From CBDBCU01 sp965243185 (GTDB lineage: Bacteria; Chloroflexota; Dehalococcoidia; Lucifugimonadales; UBA3495), in assembly GCA_965243185.1 (NCBI GenBank), contig OZ251531.1:3286001-3350000 (forward strand): a stretch of 64,000 bases of DNA, written 5' to 3'. The translations under genes and the position numbers were made by a program. Shown piece by piece: positions 26,031 through 35,177 of the stretch (position 1 is the stretch's first letter; each line of letters opens with the position of its first letter). The notes under the pieces were generated by a model. It had not been told where the DNA came from. It made no database searches and was given only the letters and a program-made list of their open reading frames with translations.

Positions 26031-26057
26031 TTAGCAGTCTCCCCTTGAGAGTGCTAA
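26031..26057 (+). promoter_or_regulatory. CIRCE operator (HrcA binding site)
   Basis: TTAGCAGTC-N9-GAGTGCTAA matches the CIRCE consensus TTAGCACTC-N9-GAGTGCTAA at 17 of 18 positions. It overlaps the expected transcription start of groES, so HrcA repression of the chaperonin operon is expected. hrcA itself is not in the window. Confidence 0.93.
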
Positions 26058-26109
26058 TTTCGGCGTAACCGAACCCCGGCATTTAAGGAAAGGAGGAACA
26101 GTAACCGCC

Positions 26110-26400
26110 ATGGCTAATTTCACTCCGCTGGGCGAGCGGATTATCATTAAGCCCATCGAGCAGGAGCAGACCACCCGCGGTGGCATTTACCTGCCCGATA
26201 CCGCCAAGGAAAAGCCCCAGGAAGGGGAAGTTATCGCCGTCGGACCCGGCCGCGCCACCGACGACGGCAGCCGCATCCCCATGGAACTCGGCGTGGGCGA
26301 CCGCGTCATCTACTCCAAGTTCGCCGGCACCGAATACAAGGACGGCGACGACGAGTACCTGATTATGCGCGAAAGCGACGTCCTCGCCAAAGTTTCCTGA
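26110..26400 (+). CDS. groES: Co-chaperonin GroES
   Basis: The 96-residue lid protein of the GroEL folding chamber. It shows PLGERIIIKPIEQEQTTRGG with the family's mobile loop, GEVIAVGPGR, GDRVIYSKFAGTEYK and the C-terminal YLIMRESDVLA. AAAGGAGGAA precedes the start. CIRCE lies 53 bp upstream, and groEL follows 79 bp downstream. Confidence 0.98.
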   Translation: MANFTPLGERIIIKPIEQEQTTRGGIYLPDTAKEKPQEGEVIAVGPGRATDDGSRIPMELGVGDRVIYSKFAGTEYKDGDDEYLIMRESDVLAKVS

Positions 26401-26479
26401 CCCGGTTCTTACCCGCCGCCCCAATTTAAGGCGGCGTCAAACCGGCCAATACCAAGCTGATTTTCAGGAGGATTACCAG

Positions 26480-28099
26480 ATGCCCCCCAAGAAAATGGCT
26501 TACTCCGAGGAAGCCCGCAAGACCCTCCGGGTAGGCATCGACACCTTGGCCGAGTCCGTTAAGGTCACCCTCGGCCCCAAAGGCCGCAATGTGGTGCTGG
26601 ACAAGAAGTTCGGCCCCCCGCTGGTCTGCAGCGACGGCGTTACCATCGCCAAGGAAATTGAACTCCCCGACGCCTTCGAGAATATGGGCGCTCAGCTCCT
26701 CAAAGAGGCCGCCACCAAAACCAACGACGCCGCCGGCGACGGCACCACTACCTCCATCGTCCTGGCCCAGAGCCTCATCAACGAAGGCTTCAAGAACGTC
26801 ACCGCCGGCAGCAACCCTATGGCCATCAAGCGCGGCATCGAGCAGGCCGTTTCCGCCGTAGTGGACGAACTGCGCGGTATGTCCCAAACCGTGGAAACCC
26901 GCGACCGCATCAGCCAGGTCGCCAGCCTTTCCGCCCACGAGGAAGCCATCGGTGAAACCATCGCCGAAGCTATGGAAAAGGTCGGCAAGGACGGCGTCAT
27001 CACCGTCGAGGAATCCAAGGGCCTCTCCGACGAAATCGAGTATGTCGAAGGGATGCAAGTCGACCGCGGCTACATCTCCCCCTACTTCATCACCAACTCC
27101 GACCGAATGGAAGCCGTCATCGAGGACGCCGCCCTCATCATCACCGACAAAAAGGTTTCCGCCGTTGCCGACCTGCTCCCCGCCCTCGAAAAGCTCCTTC
27201 AGGTCGGCAAAAAGAATGTGGTCGTCATCGCCGAGGATGTGGACGGCGAAGCCTTGGCTACCCTGGTGGTCAACAAGCTCCGCGGCACCCTCAACATCCT
27301 CTCGGTCAAAGCCCCCGGCTTCGGCGACCGCCGCAAGGCGATGCTCGAAGACATTGCCATCCTCACCGGCGGCACCGTCATCAGCGAGGAAACCGGCCGC
27401 AAGCTCGACTCCGCCACCATCGAAGACTTCGGCCAAGCCCGCCGGGTCAGTTCCACCAAAGACGAAACCACCATCGTCGAGGGCCGCGGCTCCGAAGGCG
27501 ACATTCAGGCCCGCATCAACCAGATTAAGACCCAGATTGAGGAAACCACTTCCGAGTTCGACCGGGAAAAGCTCCAGGAGCGGATGGCCAAGCTCTCCGG
27601 CGGCGTGGCCGTCATCAAAGTCGGCGCCGCCACTGAGATTGAGCTGAAAGAGCGCAAGGCCCGGGTCGAGGACGCCCTGTCCGCTACCCGTTCCGCCGTT
27701 GAGGAGGGCATTGTCCCCGGCGGCGGCGTCGCCTTGGTGCGCGCCCAGCGGGCCCTCGACGGCTTGGGCGGCCTGAACGACGACGAATCCATCGGCGTCA
27801 ACATCATCCGCCGCTCCCTCGAGCAGCCCCTGAAGCTCATCGTCGAGAATGCCGGCTCCGAAGGCGCGGTAGTCCTCAACGAAGTCAAACAGCAGGCCGA
27901 CGACTATGGCTATGACGCCGACATCGGCGAATTCGGCCCGATGCTGGAGCGCGGCATCGTTGACCCGGTTAAGGTCACCCGCTACGCCCTGCAAAACGCC
28001 GCCAGCGTCGCCGCTATGGTGCTGACCACCGAGTCCATGATTACCGAAATCCCCGAGGACAAAGCCGCCGCCCCGGCAATGCCCCCCATGGACTACTAG
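26480..28099 (+). CDS. groEL: Chaperonin GroEL
   Basis: The 539-residue ATP-dependent folding chaperonin. Hallmarks are LGPKGRNVVLDKKFG, the ATP-binding DGTTTSIVLAQ after NDAAGDG, YISPYFITN, VKAPGFGDRRKAMLEDIA and VEEGIVPGGGVALVRA. The C-terminus is not the Gly-Met repeat of E. coli but ends in AAAPAMPPMDY. A GGAGG ribosome site lies upstream, and a strong terminator follows. Confidence 0.98.
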   Translation: MPPKKMAYSEEARKTLRVGIDTLAESVKVTLGPKGRNVVLDKKFGPPLVCSDGVTIAKEIELPDAFENMGAQLLKEAATKTNDAAGDGTTTSIVLAQSLINEGFKNVTAGSNPMAIKRGIEQAVSAVVDELRGMSQTVETRDRISQVASLSAHEEAIGETIAEAMEKVGKDGVITVEESKGLSDEIEYVEGMQVDRGYISPYFITNSDRMEAVIEDAALIITDKKVSAVADLLPALEKLLQVGKKNVVVIAEDVDGEALATLVVNKLRGTLNILSVKAPGFGDRRKAMLEDIAILTGGTVISEETGRKLDSATIEDFGQARRVSSTKDETTIVEGRGSEGDIQARINQIKTQIEETTSEFDREKLQERMAKLSGGVAVIKVGAATEIELKERKARVEDALSATRSAVEEGIVPGGGVALVRAQRALDGLGGLNDDESIGVNIIRRSLEQPLKLIVENAGSEGAVVLNEVKQQADDYGYDADIGEFGPMLERGIVDPVKVTRYALQNAASVAAMVLTTESMITEIPEDKAAAPAMPPMDY

Positions 28100-28157
28100 C
28101 CGACACGCCACCGGAGCCAGCCGGCCCCGGCCCAGTATCGGTAACCCCGGAACCCCA

Positions 28158-28195
28158 TCAGCCGCCCCGAATAATCGGGGCGGCTGATTTTGTTT
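28158..28195 (+). terminator. Rho-independent terminator of groESL
   Basis: TCAGCCGCCCCGA, loop ATAA, TCGGGGCGGCTGA is a perfect 13-bp stem followed by TTTTGTTT. Confidence 0.93.
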
Positions 28196-28280
28196 GCCTT
28201 ACCCTCGTTTCACCCAAAGAATGACTATTCCCCCAATACCTGCTAAAATGCCATCATCAGAAATTCGGGAGCATCCTGCC

Positions 28281-28970
28281 TTGCCCGCCAGCAAAGTCTA
28301 TACCTCCCCGGCCACCGCCTTGGCCGACCTCTCTGCCGGAGCGTCCATCCTGCTCTCCGGCTTTGCCGACTGCGGCGCGCCCGGCGGCCTGTTGACCACC
28401 CTGTCCGACTGCGGCGTTGGCGGCGGCCTTACCTGCATCTACGCCCACGCTGGCCCGGAAACCGCCGAACCTTACGCCGCCGTATCCCGGTTGGCCGCCG
28501 CCGGTCAAGTCAAAAAAATCATCTCTCCCTTGCCCTTCCCGCCCCGTAAGGGCGGCGTCATTCAAGAGCGTTGGCAAGCCGGCGATTTGGATATTGAAAT
28601 CATCCCCCAAGGCATCCTGGCGGAACGCTTGCGGGCCGGCGGCGCCGGCATCGGCGGCGTCTTTCTCCCCACCGGCATTGACACCCGCTTTGAGCAAAGC
28701 CGGGAAAAGCGTTCTTTCCCCGGCGGCGACGCCATTTTTTACCCGCCGCTCCAAGCCGACTTTGCCCTGCTCCAAGCCGCCGCCGCCGACACCTTGGGCA
28801 GCCTGATTTACGCCGGCAGCGGCCGCAACTGGGGGCCGGTAATGGCCATGGCCGCCCGCATCACCGTCGCCGAAGCCGACCGCATCGTCGAACCCGGCGG
28901 CCTCGACCCGGAAGCCATCATCACCCCCGGCATTTTCGTCAATCGCATCGTCGCCGCCCGCCCGGACTAA
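28281..28970 (+). CDS. CoA-transferase family I, subunit A-like protein
   Basis: Family I CoA transferases move CoA between carboxylic acids; subunit A binds CoA. TTG at 28281 has GGGAG 9 bp upstream and yields the typical start PASKVYTSPATALADL; ATGs at 28221 and 28248 have no ribosome site. Family features are GFADCGAPGGLL, GGVIQERW, EIIPQGILAERLRAGGAGI and the end PEAIITPGIFVNRIV. It is first of three linked CoA-transferase genes and should pair with the B half of the next one or with 30462-31133. Confidence 0.85.
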   Translation: MPASKVYTSPATALADLSAGASILLSGFADCGAPGGLLTTLSDCGVGGGLTCIYAHAGPETAEPYAAVSRLAAAGQVKKIISPLPFPPRKGGVIQERWQAGDLDIEIIPQGILAERLRAGGAGIGGVFLPTGIDTRFEQSREKRSFPGGDAIFYPPLQADFALLQAAAADTLGSLIYAGSGRNWGPVMAMAARITVAEADRIVEPGGLDPEAIITPGIFVNRIVAARPD

Positions 28971-29003
28971 CCAACCGGCTGAGTTGATAGGCACGGAACC
29001 GTT

Positions 29004-30425
29004 ATGCCGCCAAAACTGGATGAACTGACCATTGCCCGCCGCGCCGCCCGGGAGTTGCCGCCGGGGCAGGTAGTTGCCCTCGGCCCCGGCTTGCCTTGCC
29101 GCATCCCGTCCGTACTGCCGGCCAATGCGCCCTGGCAATTCCTTTCCGAAAGCGGGGTATTGGGTTATGCGGCCGGCAACGCCGCTGACCAAACCGTCGC
29201 CGCCCCCCTAGTTGACGCCAACGGACAACCCGCCGCCCTCAACCCCGGCGCATCCCTGCTCAGTACCGTTGACCTGGCGGGAATGTTGCGCGGCGGCCAT
29301 ATCGCTGCGGCGGTACTGCAACCCTTTCAAGTCAATGCCGCCGGCGATTTTATCCACTGGACTACCGCCGCCGCGCCCGGCTTGTTTCCCCCCGGCAACG
29401 CCGTTGACTTGACTGCCGCCCGCCGCGTAATCGCCCTGTTGCCCCACACCGGCGCCGCTGGCAGCCCCAACTTGGTATCCGCCGCCTTGCCGCTGGCGGA
29501 CGGCCGCCGCTGTATTGACTTGCTAGTTACCGATGCGGCGGTTATCCGGGTCGAGGAAAGCGGCTTTGTCCTGTCGGAACTGGCCCCCGGCTGGACTGCT
29601 GACGAAATCGCCGCCATAACCGCGGCCCCTCTTGCACTGGCCCCGGATTTGCGCGAAATGCCTCTTGACCCGCCCGATTTTTCCGCCGCCGCCCCGGCCG
29701 GCAAGGTCTATCCTGATGCACCCGCCGCTCTCCACGACCTGCACGATGGGGCTACAGTGATGATTGACGGCTTCGGCGGCCCCGGCGGGATGGCTCACTA
29801 CCTGCTGGTTTCCCTGCGCGATAAAGGCGCCGGCGGCTTAACCATCATCAGCAACACCGCCGGCATTGCCCGCTCCGTCAACTTCGGCACCCCGCCCGGC
29901 CGTCTGGCCATCGACCACTCCATCCTTATCGACAACCAGCAGGTGGCCAAAGCCATTGCCACCTATCCCGTTTCCCCCTCGGCGTCCCGGCCCAGTTCCT
30001 TCGAGCTGGCTTACCGCCGGGGCGAAGTGGAGTTGGAACTGGTGCCGCAAGGCACTTTGGCGGAACGGCTGCGGGCTGGCGGCGCCGGCATCGCCGCCTT
30101 TTACACCCCCACCGGCGTTGGCACTTTGATTGCTGAGGGCAAGGAAACCCGCACTATTGATGGCAAGGAATACATCCTCGAGCAGGGACTGCAAGCCGAC
30201 TTCTGCCTGATCCGCGGCTATCAAGCCGACACTCTGGGCAATGTGGTCTATAAAGGCACTTCCCGCAATTTCAACGCGGTTATGGCCCCGGCCGCCCGGG
30301 TTACTATCGTGGAAGTCGATGAAATCGTCGCCCCGGGGCAACTCGACCCGGAGCTGATTGTTACCCCCGGCGTCTATGTCCATCGCATCGTCCGGCGGCC
30401 TGCCGACTTTTCCGCCTACGAATAA
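29004..30425 (+). CDS. Fused CoA-transferase, B domain followed by A domain
   Basis: The 473-aa protein joins a subunit B-like domain (residues 1 to about 215) to a subunit A-like domain (about 235-473). This is the reverse of the usual A-B order in eukaryotic SCOT. The B half keeps the catalytic-glutamate segment as FLSESGVLGYA. The A half has GFGGPGGMAHYLL, ELVPQGTLAERLRAGGAGI and ELIVTPGVYVHRIV. It lies between a free A gene and a free B gene, as if two A-B pairs were arrayed A-[B+A]-B. The N-terminal glycine loop (LGPGLPCRIPS) is unusual. Confidence 0.86.
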   Translation: MPPKLDELTIARRAARELPPGQVVALGPGLPCRIPSVLPANAPWQFLSESGVLGYAAGNAADQTVAAPLVDANGQPAALNPGASLLSTVDLAGMLRGGHIAAAVLQPFQVNAAGDFIHWTTAAAPGLFPPGNAVDLTAARRVIALLPHTGAAGSPNLVSAALPLADGRRCIDLLVTDAAVIRVEESGFVLSELAPGWTADEIAAITAAPLALAPDLREMPLDPPDFSAAAPAGKVYPDAPAALHDLHDGATVMIDGFGGPGGMAHYLLVSLRDKGAGGLTIISNTAGIARSVNFGTPPGRLAIDHSILIDNQQVAKAIATYPVSPSASRPSSFELAYRRGEVELELVPQGTLAERLRAGGAGIAAFYTPTGVGTLIAEGKETRTIDGKEYILEQGLQADFCLIRGYQADTLGNVVYKGTSRNFNAVMAPAARVTIVEVDEIVAPGQLDPELIVTPGVYVHRIVRRPADFSAYE

Positions 30426-30461
30426 GCATCCCCGACCGCCGCTGATGGAGAACGCAGCATT

Positions 30462-31133
30462 ATGGTTACTGAAAAAGAACGCCTCGACCGGGAAGTAGTA
30501 GCCATGCGCGTCGCCAAAGAACTCCCGGATGGCGGCTATGTCAACCTCGGCATTGGCATCCCGACCCTCGTCTCTAACTTTATCGCCGATGAAAGCGTGG
30601 TTTTTTACCACAGCGAAAGCGGCGTCCTGAACTGCGGCCCCCTGGCTGAGGAACCCGAACAGGACATCGACCTGATTAACGCCGGCGGCCAATTCCTGCA
30701 AATGGTGCCCGGTATGGCATTTTTCAGCACCGTCGACGCCTTTGCGATGATTCGCGGCGGCCATGTCGATGTTACCGTCCTCGGCGCTCACCAGGTTTCC
30801 GCCCGCGGCGACTTGGCTAACTGGATGCTGCCGGAGCGCGGCGTCGGCAATATCGGCGGCGCGATGGACTTGGCCGCCGGTGCCAAGCAGGTCATCGTGG
30901 CTATGGAGCATACCGACCGCCGGAACAACCCCAAAATCGTCCCGGATTGCACCTACCCCATCACCGGCAAAGGCTGCGTCTCCCTGATTGTTACCGACAT
31001 CGCCGTAATGCAACCCACCCCGGACGGCTTGGTACTACTGGAAACCGCCCCCGGCTGGACGGCTGCGGAAGTGCAGCAGCTGACCGCCGCCCCACTGATT
31101 GTATCCCCGGAGCTGAAAGAATATGAACTGTAA
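30462..31133 (+). CDS. CoA-transferase family I, subunit B (ScoB/AtoA-like)
   Basis: This 223-aa protein is a standard B subunit. It has YVNLGIGIPTLVSNF, the catalytic glutamate in YHSESGVLNCGP, IRGGHVDVTVLGAHQVSARG, DLANWMLP and TGKGCVSLIVTDIAVM. Those features match acetoacetyl/3-oxoacid CoA transferases, so a role in ketone-body or dicarboxylic acid catabolism is likely. It follows the fused gene by 36 bp; its best A partner is the A half of that protein. Confidence 0.92.
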   Translation: MVTEKERLDREVVAMRVAKELPDGGYVNLGIGIPTLVSNFIADESVVFYHSESGVLNCGPLAEEPEQDIDLINAGGQFLQMVPGMAFFSTVDAFAMIRGGHVDVTVLGAHQVSARGDLANWMLPERGVGNIGGAMDLAAGAKQVIVAMEHTDRRNNPKIVPDCTYPITGKGCVSLIVTDIAVMQPTPDGLVLLETAPGWTAAEVQQLTAAPLIVSPELKEYEL

Positions 31134-31217
31134 ATGCCCGGTTAAGCCCGCCGCCCCTTGACCCTGTTGCCGGTACAAGGTATTGTTGCATTAAGGTTTT
31201 GTATCAAGGAGGATTAA

Positions 31218-31388
31218 ATGGGTAGCACTCTAGGCGGTCTGGTAGTAGCCATCTTTCTGCTGCTCCTGGGCGCGATCCTTATTTTCGGCTGGCTGGACTG
31301 GCTGCTCCGGGTTATCGGCTTCATCTCTATCTTTGCCGGCGTCATCGTCGGGGCGATGGCCCTGTTCGGCCGCAAGAACCGCTACTAA
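31218..31388 (+). CDS. Small two-helix membrane protein next to pspA
   Basis: This 56-aa ORF has AAGGAGG 7 bp before its ATG. Nearly all of it is two membrane helices: LGGLVVAIFLLLLGAILIFG and LLRVIGFISIFAGVIVGAMA, with a basic tail FGRKNRY. The position 104 bp before pspA suggests a membrane partner for PspA, as PspB/C or LiaI-type proteins are elsewhere. No family is assigned. Confidence 0.75.
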   Translation: MGSTLGGLVVAIFLLLLGAILIFGWLDWLLRVIGFISIFAGVIVGAMALFGRKNRY

Positions 31389-31492
31389 CGCCGGCGGCCG
31401 CCCTGGCCCCGGCCAATCCCATCCACCGCCGCCGCGAACTCGGCCGGCCTTGGTAGCCGGCCGCCCCACCCGCAAAAGGAGAAGTAACCGCT

Positions 31493-32236
31493 ATGGGAAT
31501 GTTTTCCCGAATGTCCACCATCGTCAAGTCCAAGATGAACCGCATCCTCGACTCCGCCGAGGATCCCCGGGAGACCCTCGACTACTCCTATGAAAAGCAG
31601 CTGGAAATGCTGCAAAATGTCAAGCGCGGCGTCGTGGAAATGGTCACCGCCAAACGCCGCATCCAGCAGCAGGCCGCCAAAGTCCAGGAAAACATCACCC
31701 GCCTCGAGCGGCAAGCCAAGCAAGCCTTGGATGCTGGCCGGGAGGATTTGGCCCGCCTTGCCCTCCAGCGCAAGCAGAACGCCCTGATTGAACTCCAGGG
31801 CTTGGACGAGCAGATTGCCGGGATGGAACTGGAGCAGGAAAAGCTGACCACCGCCGAGCAGCGGCTCCAGGCCAAGGTTGACGCCTTCCGCAACAAGAAG
31901 GAAATCATCAAAGCCCAATACTCCGCCGCCCAGGCCCAAGTGCGGATTGGCGCGGCCCTCGGCGGCATCTCCGAGGAAATGGGCGATGTTTCCTTGGCCG
32001 TGCAGCGCGCCGAAAACAAGACTGACCAGATGCGGGCCAAAGCCGGCGCCATTGACGAACTGGTGGAAACCGGCGTCCTCAATGATTTCAGCGGCCCCCA
32101 GGATGACATCGAGCGGGAACTGGCCCAAATTTCCAGCTCCGCCAGCGTCGAGGCCGAATTGGCCGCCCTCAAAAGCGGCAACGCCGGCAGCTTGCCCGCC
32201 GGTTCCGACACCCGTTCCCTGCCCCCGGCTCAATAA
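31493..32236 (+). CDS. pspA: Phage-shock protein A (PspA/IM30, ESCRT-III-like)
   Basis: PspA proteins coat and stabilise stressed membranes. The 247-residue protein is almost wholly helical: the amphipathic start MGMFSRMSTIVKSKMNRILD, then SAEDPRETLDYSYEKQLEML and long heptad-type coiled coil. AAAGGAGAA precedes the ATG. The C-terminus after about residue 215 is flexible. A pspAA gene lies 81 bp downstream after a hairpin. No pspF-like regulator is seen. Confidence 0.93.
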   Translation: MGMFSRMSTIVKSKMNRILDSAEDPRETLDYSYEKQLEMLQNVKRGVVEMVTAKRRIQQQAAKVQENITRLERQAKQALDAGREDLARLALQRKQNALIELQGLDEQIAGMELEQEKLTTAEQRLQAKVDAFRNKKEIIKAQYSAAQAQVRIGAALGGISEEMGDVSLAVQRAENKTDQMRAKAGAIDELVETGVLNDFSGPQDDIERELAQISSSASVEAELAALKSGNAGSLPAGSDTRSLPPAQ

Positions 32237-32249
32237 AACCAGCGCAATA

Positions 32250-32278
32250 GAAAGGCGGCCGATGAACGGCCGCCTTTC
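32250..32278 (+). terminator. Hairpin between pspA and pspAA
   Basis: GAAAGGCGGCCG, loop ATGAA, CGGCCGCCTTTC is a perfect 12-bp stem. It ends in TTTC and not in a T run, so it may attenuate transcription or protect the pspA mRNA. Confidence 0.6.
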
Positions 32279-32317
32279 CAACAATCCCCTTAAATCGGAA
32301 TACCGGGAGACTTTTCA

Positions 32318-32596
32318 ATGATTGTCCGTATTCTCGGCGAGGGCCAGTTTAACCTGCCCGGCGCCGTCATTGACGAATTGAACGCCATTGACAACCAAAT
32401 GGTGGCGGCGGTGGAAGCCGAGGACGAAACAAACTTTACCCGCCTCCTACGGGAAATGCTGACTCTGGTGCGGGAAAAGGGAGTGCCGGTTCCCGTGGAT
32501 GAACTGGTCGAGTCCGACCTGATCCTCCCGGAAGCCGACCTGACCCTGGACGAAGCCGAACACATCTTTATCGGCGACGGCTTGCTGCCCGGATAG
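32318..32596 (+). CDS. pspAA: PspA-associated protein PspAA
   Basis: This 92-residue protein is a single PspAA domain: MIVRILGEGQFNLPGAVIDE at the start, a conserved helix with EDETNFTRLLREMLTLVR, and the end DLILPEADLTLDEAEHIFIG. PspAA genes are known neighbours of PspA in actinobacteria, cyanobacteria and Chloroflexota; the biochemical role is not settled. GGGAG precedes the ATG. It meets the DUF3326 gene end-to-end at 32596/32597. Confidence 0.88.
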   Translation: MIVRILGEGQFNLPGAVIDELNAIDNQMVAAVEAEDETNFTRLLREMLTLVREKGVPVPVDELVESDLILPEADLTLDEAEHIFIGDGLLPG

Positions 32597-33903
32597 CTAC
32601 GCCCCCTCCACCGGCGCCGGCAGCAGCGGCCGCCGCACTGCCGCCGGGTCGATGCCCGCTTGCAACGCCGCCATCACCCCGGCCGCTTCCCAATAATTCT
32701 CCACGATATGCAGCTGCCCGGCGGCCCAGGATAATGCAGTCAAGTCGTTCCGCATCAAGTTGCGGTTTTCCCGCACCGCAATTACCGGTATCCCCTGCTC
32801 CAGCGCGGCCAGGGTCGGCAAGCCAATGCACCCGTCCGGTATAACCAGACAGGAAACATCCTCAGCAGTAATTACCCCGGGGCGTTCCATCGCCGCCGGC
32901 TCCGTTACGATCGCCGGGCTGCGCTGCAAACCCTTCAGGATACATTGCAGCAACGCCAGCGATACCGCCTCCGCCGCCATCCGGGGGTCAACAATGCCCG
33001 GGTCGGCGTTGGCAATTTCCTGCGTTTCCAGCATTGGCGAATGGGCGGTTGGCACGGCGTAGCGGGCGGAAAGGGCGTGCGTCAGCATCGCTTCCACCCC
33101 GCCCCAAGGGTTCACCATCTCCCCCCGGCTGTCAAAATAGTCGGCGTGGTAGCCCGGCGGCACGCAGATTTGGGAAGTGATGGCTACCGCATCATAACCC
33201 CCCCGGCGGCTATCCAATGCGGCAAAGACCTGCTCCAACCCCCGCACTTGCCCGGCGGCCCGGCCCGAACCGCTGTAACTGGAATCCATCTCAAACCCGG
33301 CGTCCAACCGAATAATTTGGGGAACCGTCAACCCGTAAGACGCCCGGGCCGCATTAACCGAGTTAATTGCGGCATTGACAAAAAGCTCATCTGAATGATG
33401 GCCGATAACTACCAGCAGGCGGTTGTTGCGGGCCGGCCGCAAGCCAACGCCGCCCAGCAGCAAGCGGGATATGACGCTGCCTTCCACATACCAGGCATTA
33501 GCCGGCAGGTCGATGATGTCCGAGGCGTTGACCACATTGGGATGGGTTATCAGCCTATCGCAGACCGCCGCCAGCAGGGTTGCCACCGGCCCGGCGTCTC
33601 CGGCGTGGCCGCCGATTTCCGCCCCGATGCCGGTCGGCACCAGCAGCACCGCATTAAATCGGTCGGTATTTTCCACCACCCGCCGCCGCAACTCAAAAAG
33701 CGGCGGCATCCCATCCCCATCTAGGCCGGATAGCAAGCCCACTTCGCACTGCCAGCCCGGGGCGAGGAACGAGTGACCGCCAAGCGCAGCGGCGACTCCC
33801 CGGGGGGCAGTTGGGCCGCCACCCGGGCCCCCAACTCGGTCAACAAGTCAGACTGACACGGCGGCGGGATAAACAGTTCCCGCTCAAACAGGATTGGCGG
33901 CAT
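32597..33903 (-). pseudogene. DUF3326 gene with one frameshift
   Basis: The C-terminal 380 residues lie in one frame (GTG 33742 to 32597): VLLVPTGIGAEIGGHAGDAG, ITHPNVVNASD, NPWGGVEAMLTH and TAHSPMLE are DUF3326 features. The natural N-terminus is in another frame from ATG 33903: MPPILFERELFIPPPCQSDL to LRLAVTRSS, stopping at 33721. Joining the two near 33765, where the CCCCGGG run lies, restores a family-like TRSSPR...WQCEVGLLSG. One base seems to be missing. Either a recent pseudogene or an assembly error. It overlaps the end of the decarboxylase gene. Confidence 0.75.
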
Positions 33904-35083
33904 AAGTTCCCCAACGGGCGGCATAGTCGGCGTAGCTGAACCGCCGTTTCAGTTCCAGTTGCCCGGATTCGGTAAGGGCATAAATCGTTGGCAAATTGAC
34001 GCCGTTAAAGGTATGGGCTTTCGCCAGAGTATAAGCCCCGGCATTGTCGAATATCACCCGGTCGCCCACCGCCAAAGGTTGGTCAAACCGATACTCCCCG
34101 AACACATCCCCGGCCAGACAGGTACAGCCGGCCAGCACATACCCGTAGCGGCCTTGGTCCGTATGCCCGGCTACATCCGGCTCAAAGTCAAACTCCAACG
34201 CCTCCGGGATATGGTTAATGGTAGTATCCAAAATGGCGATGGTCTTGTCCCGGTTGTCAAACAAATCCAAAACCGTGGCAACAATGTAGCCGGCGGAACG
34301 GATAAAGGCCGCCCCCGGCTCGATAAACACTTCCAGCCCGTATTTATCTTGCAGCAACCCGACCGCCCGGCAAAAGGGCGTCAAATCCATATCCTCCCCA
34401 AAGAGATAGCCGCCGCCCAAGTTAATCCACCGGCCTTGCCGCAGCAGGCCGGGTATTTCCTGATGCAGCTTGTCAACCGTGGCCTCCAGTTCCCGAAAGT
34501 CGGTGGACTCGCAGTTGTTATGCACTTGCACCCCTTCCAACCCGGACAGTGCGGCCGGATTGCCGGCGGCTAATTCCGCGACGGTTTCCAAAGGTGTGCC
34601 TAACTTGGAATCCGGGCGGCCGGGGTCATAGCGTTCATCCTCCAGAAAAGACAACCGGGGATTTACCCGCAGCCCGCAGCTCACCCGCCCGGCCAGTGTA
34701 TCCCGGCACCGTTGCCCCTGGCTCAGGGAATTAAAAGATAAGTAATCGCACAACGCCCCGATTTCCGCCGCATCCGCCGGCCGCAGCCCGGGGGTAGTCA
34801 AGTGCAAAGACTTTTGCCCATTACTACCGCCGCCCGTCCCATAGTCCAGCGTATCCTGGGCCAGCCGCGCCTCAAAAAGGGAACTGGCCGCAAACCCGTC
34901 CAGCTGAGGCATCATCAACTTCAGTAGCGGGGGAAAAGGCAGCGGTTTCAAGGAATAGAGAACCCGGCAGCCGGTACGGTCCCGGGCTTCCGCTCCATAG
35001 CCCAGCAGTTGCCGCACCGCCGCCTCGTCATAAACGAAAGCCGGCGTCTCCAAATCGGCGGGCAGGTCGCTAACCTTTAACAA
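33884..35083 (-). CDS. nspC: Carboxynorspermidine decarboxylase-like PLP enzyme (NspC-type)
   Basis: NspC enzymes remove CO2 from carboxynorspermidine or carboxyspermidine in the alternative polyamine pathway, using the alanine-racemase barrel fold. The 399-aa protein has TPAFVYDEAAV, the PLP lysine in YSLKPLPFPPLL, VHNNCESTDFRELE, LGGGYLFGEDMD and GCTCLAGDVFGEY, all NspC-type. The start is TTG 35083 with AAGGGAGA. The usual partner, carboxynorspermidine dehydrogenase, is not adjacent; the DUF3326 gene overlaps it instead. Confidence 0.87.
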   Translation of the reverse strand: MLKVSDLPADLETPAFVYDEAAVRQLLGYGAEARDRTGCRVLYSLKPLPFPPLLKLMMPQLDGFAASSLFEARLAQDTLDYGTGGGSNGQKSLHLTTPGLRPADAAEIGALCDYLSFNSLSQGQRCRDTLAGRVSCGLRVNPRLSFLEDERYDPGRPDSKLGTPLETVAELAAGNPAALSGLEGVQVHNNCESTDFRELEATVDKLHQEIPGLLRQGRWINLGGGYLFGEDMDLTPFCRAVGLLQDKYGLEVFIEPGAAFIRSAGYIVATVLDLFDNRDKTIAILDTTINHIPEALEFDFEPDVAGHTDQGRYGYVLAGCTCLAGDVFGEYRFDQPLAVGDRVIFDNAGAYTLAKAHTFNGVNLPTIYALTESGQLELKRRFSYADYAARWGTYAANPV

Positions 35084-35177
35084 GTCTCTCCCTTAATTCG
35101 GGCTGTTCGGCGGCTCCGGGCATCAACCCCTCCCGGGGATATTTCAACCCGGAGCCGCCGAACCAAGCAACCGCAAC

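Noticed and set aside
26426..28111. 561-aa minus-strand frame opposite groEL
   Set aside because: Antisense shadow of a certain gene.
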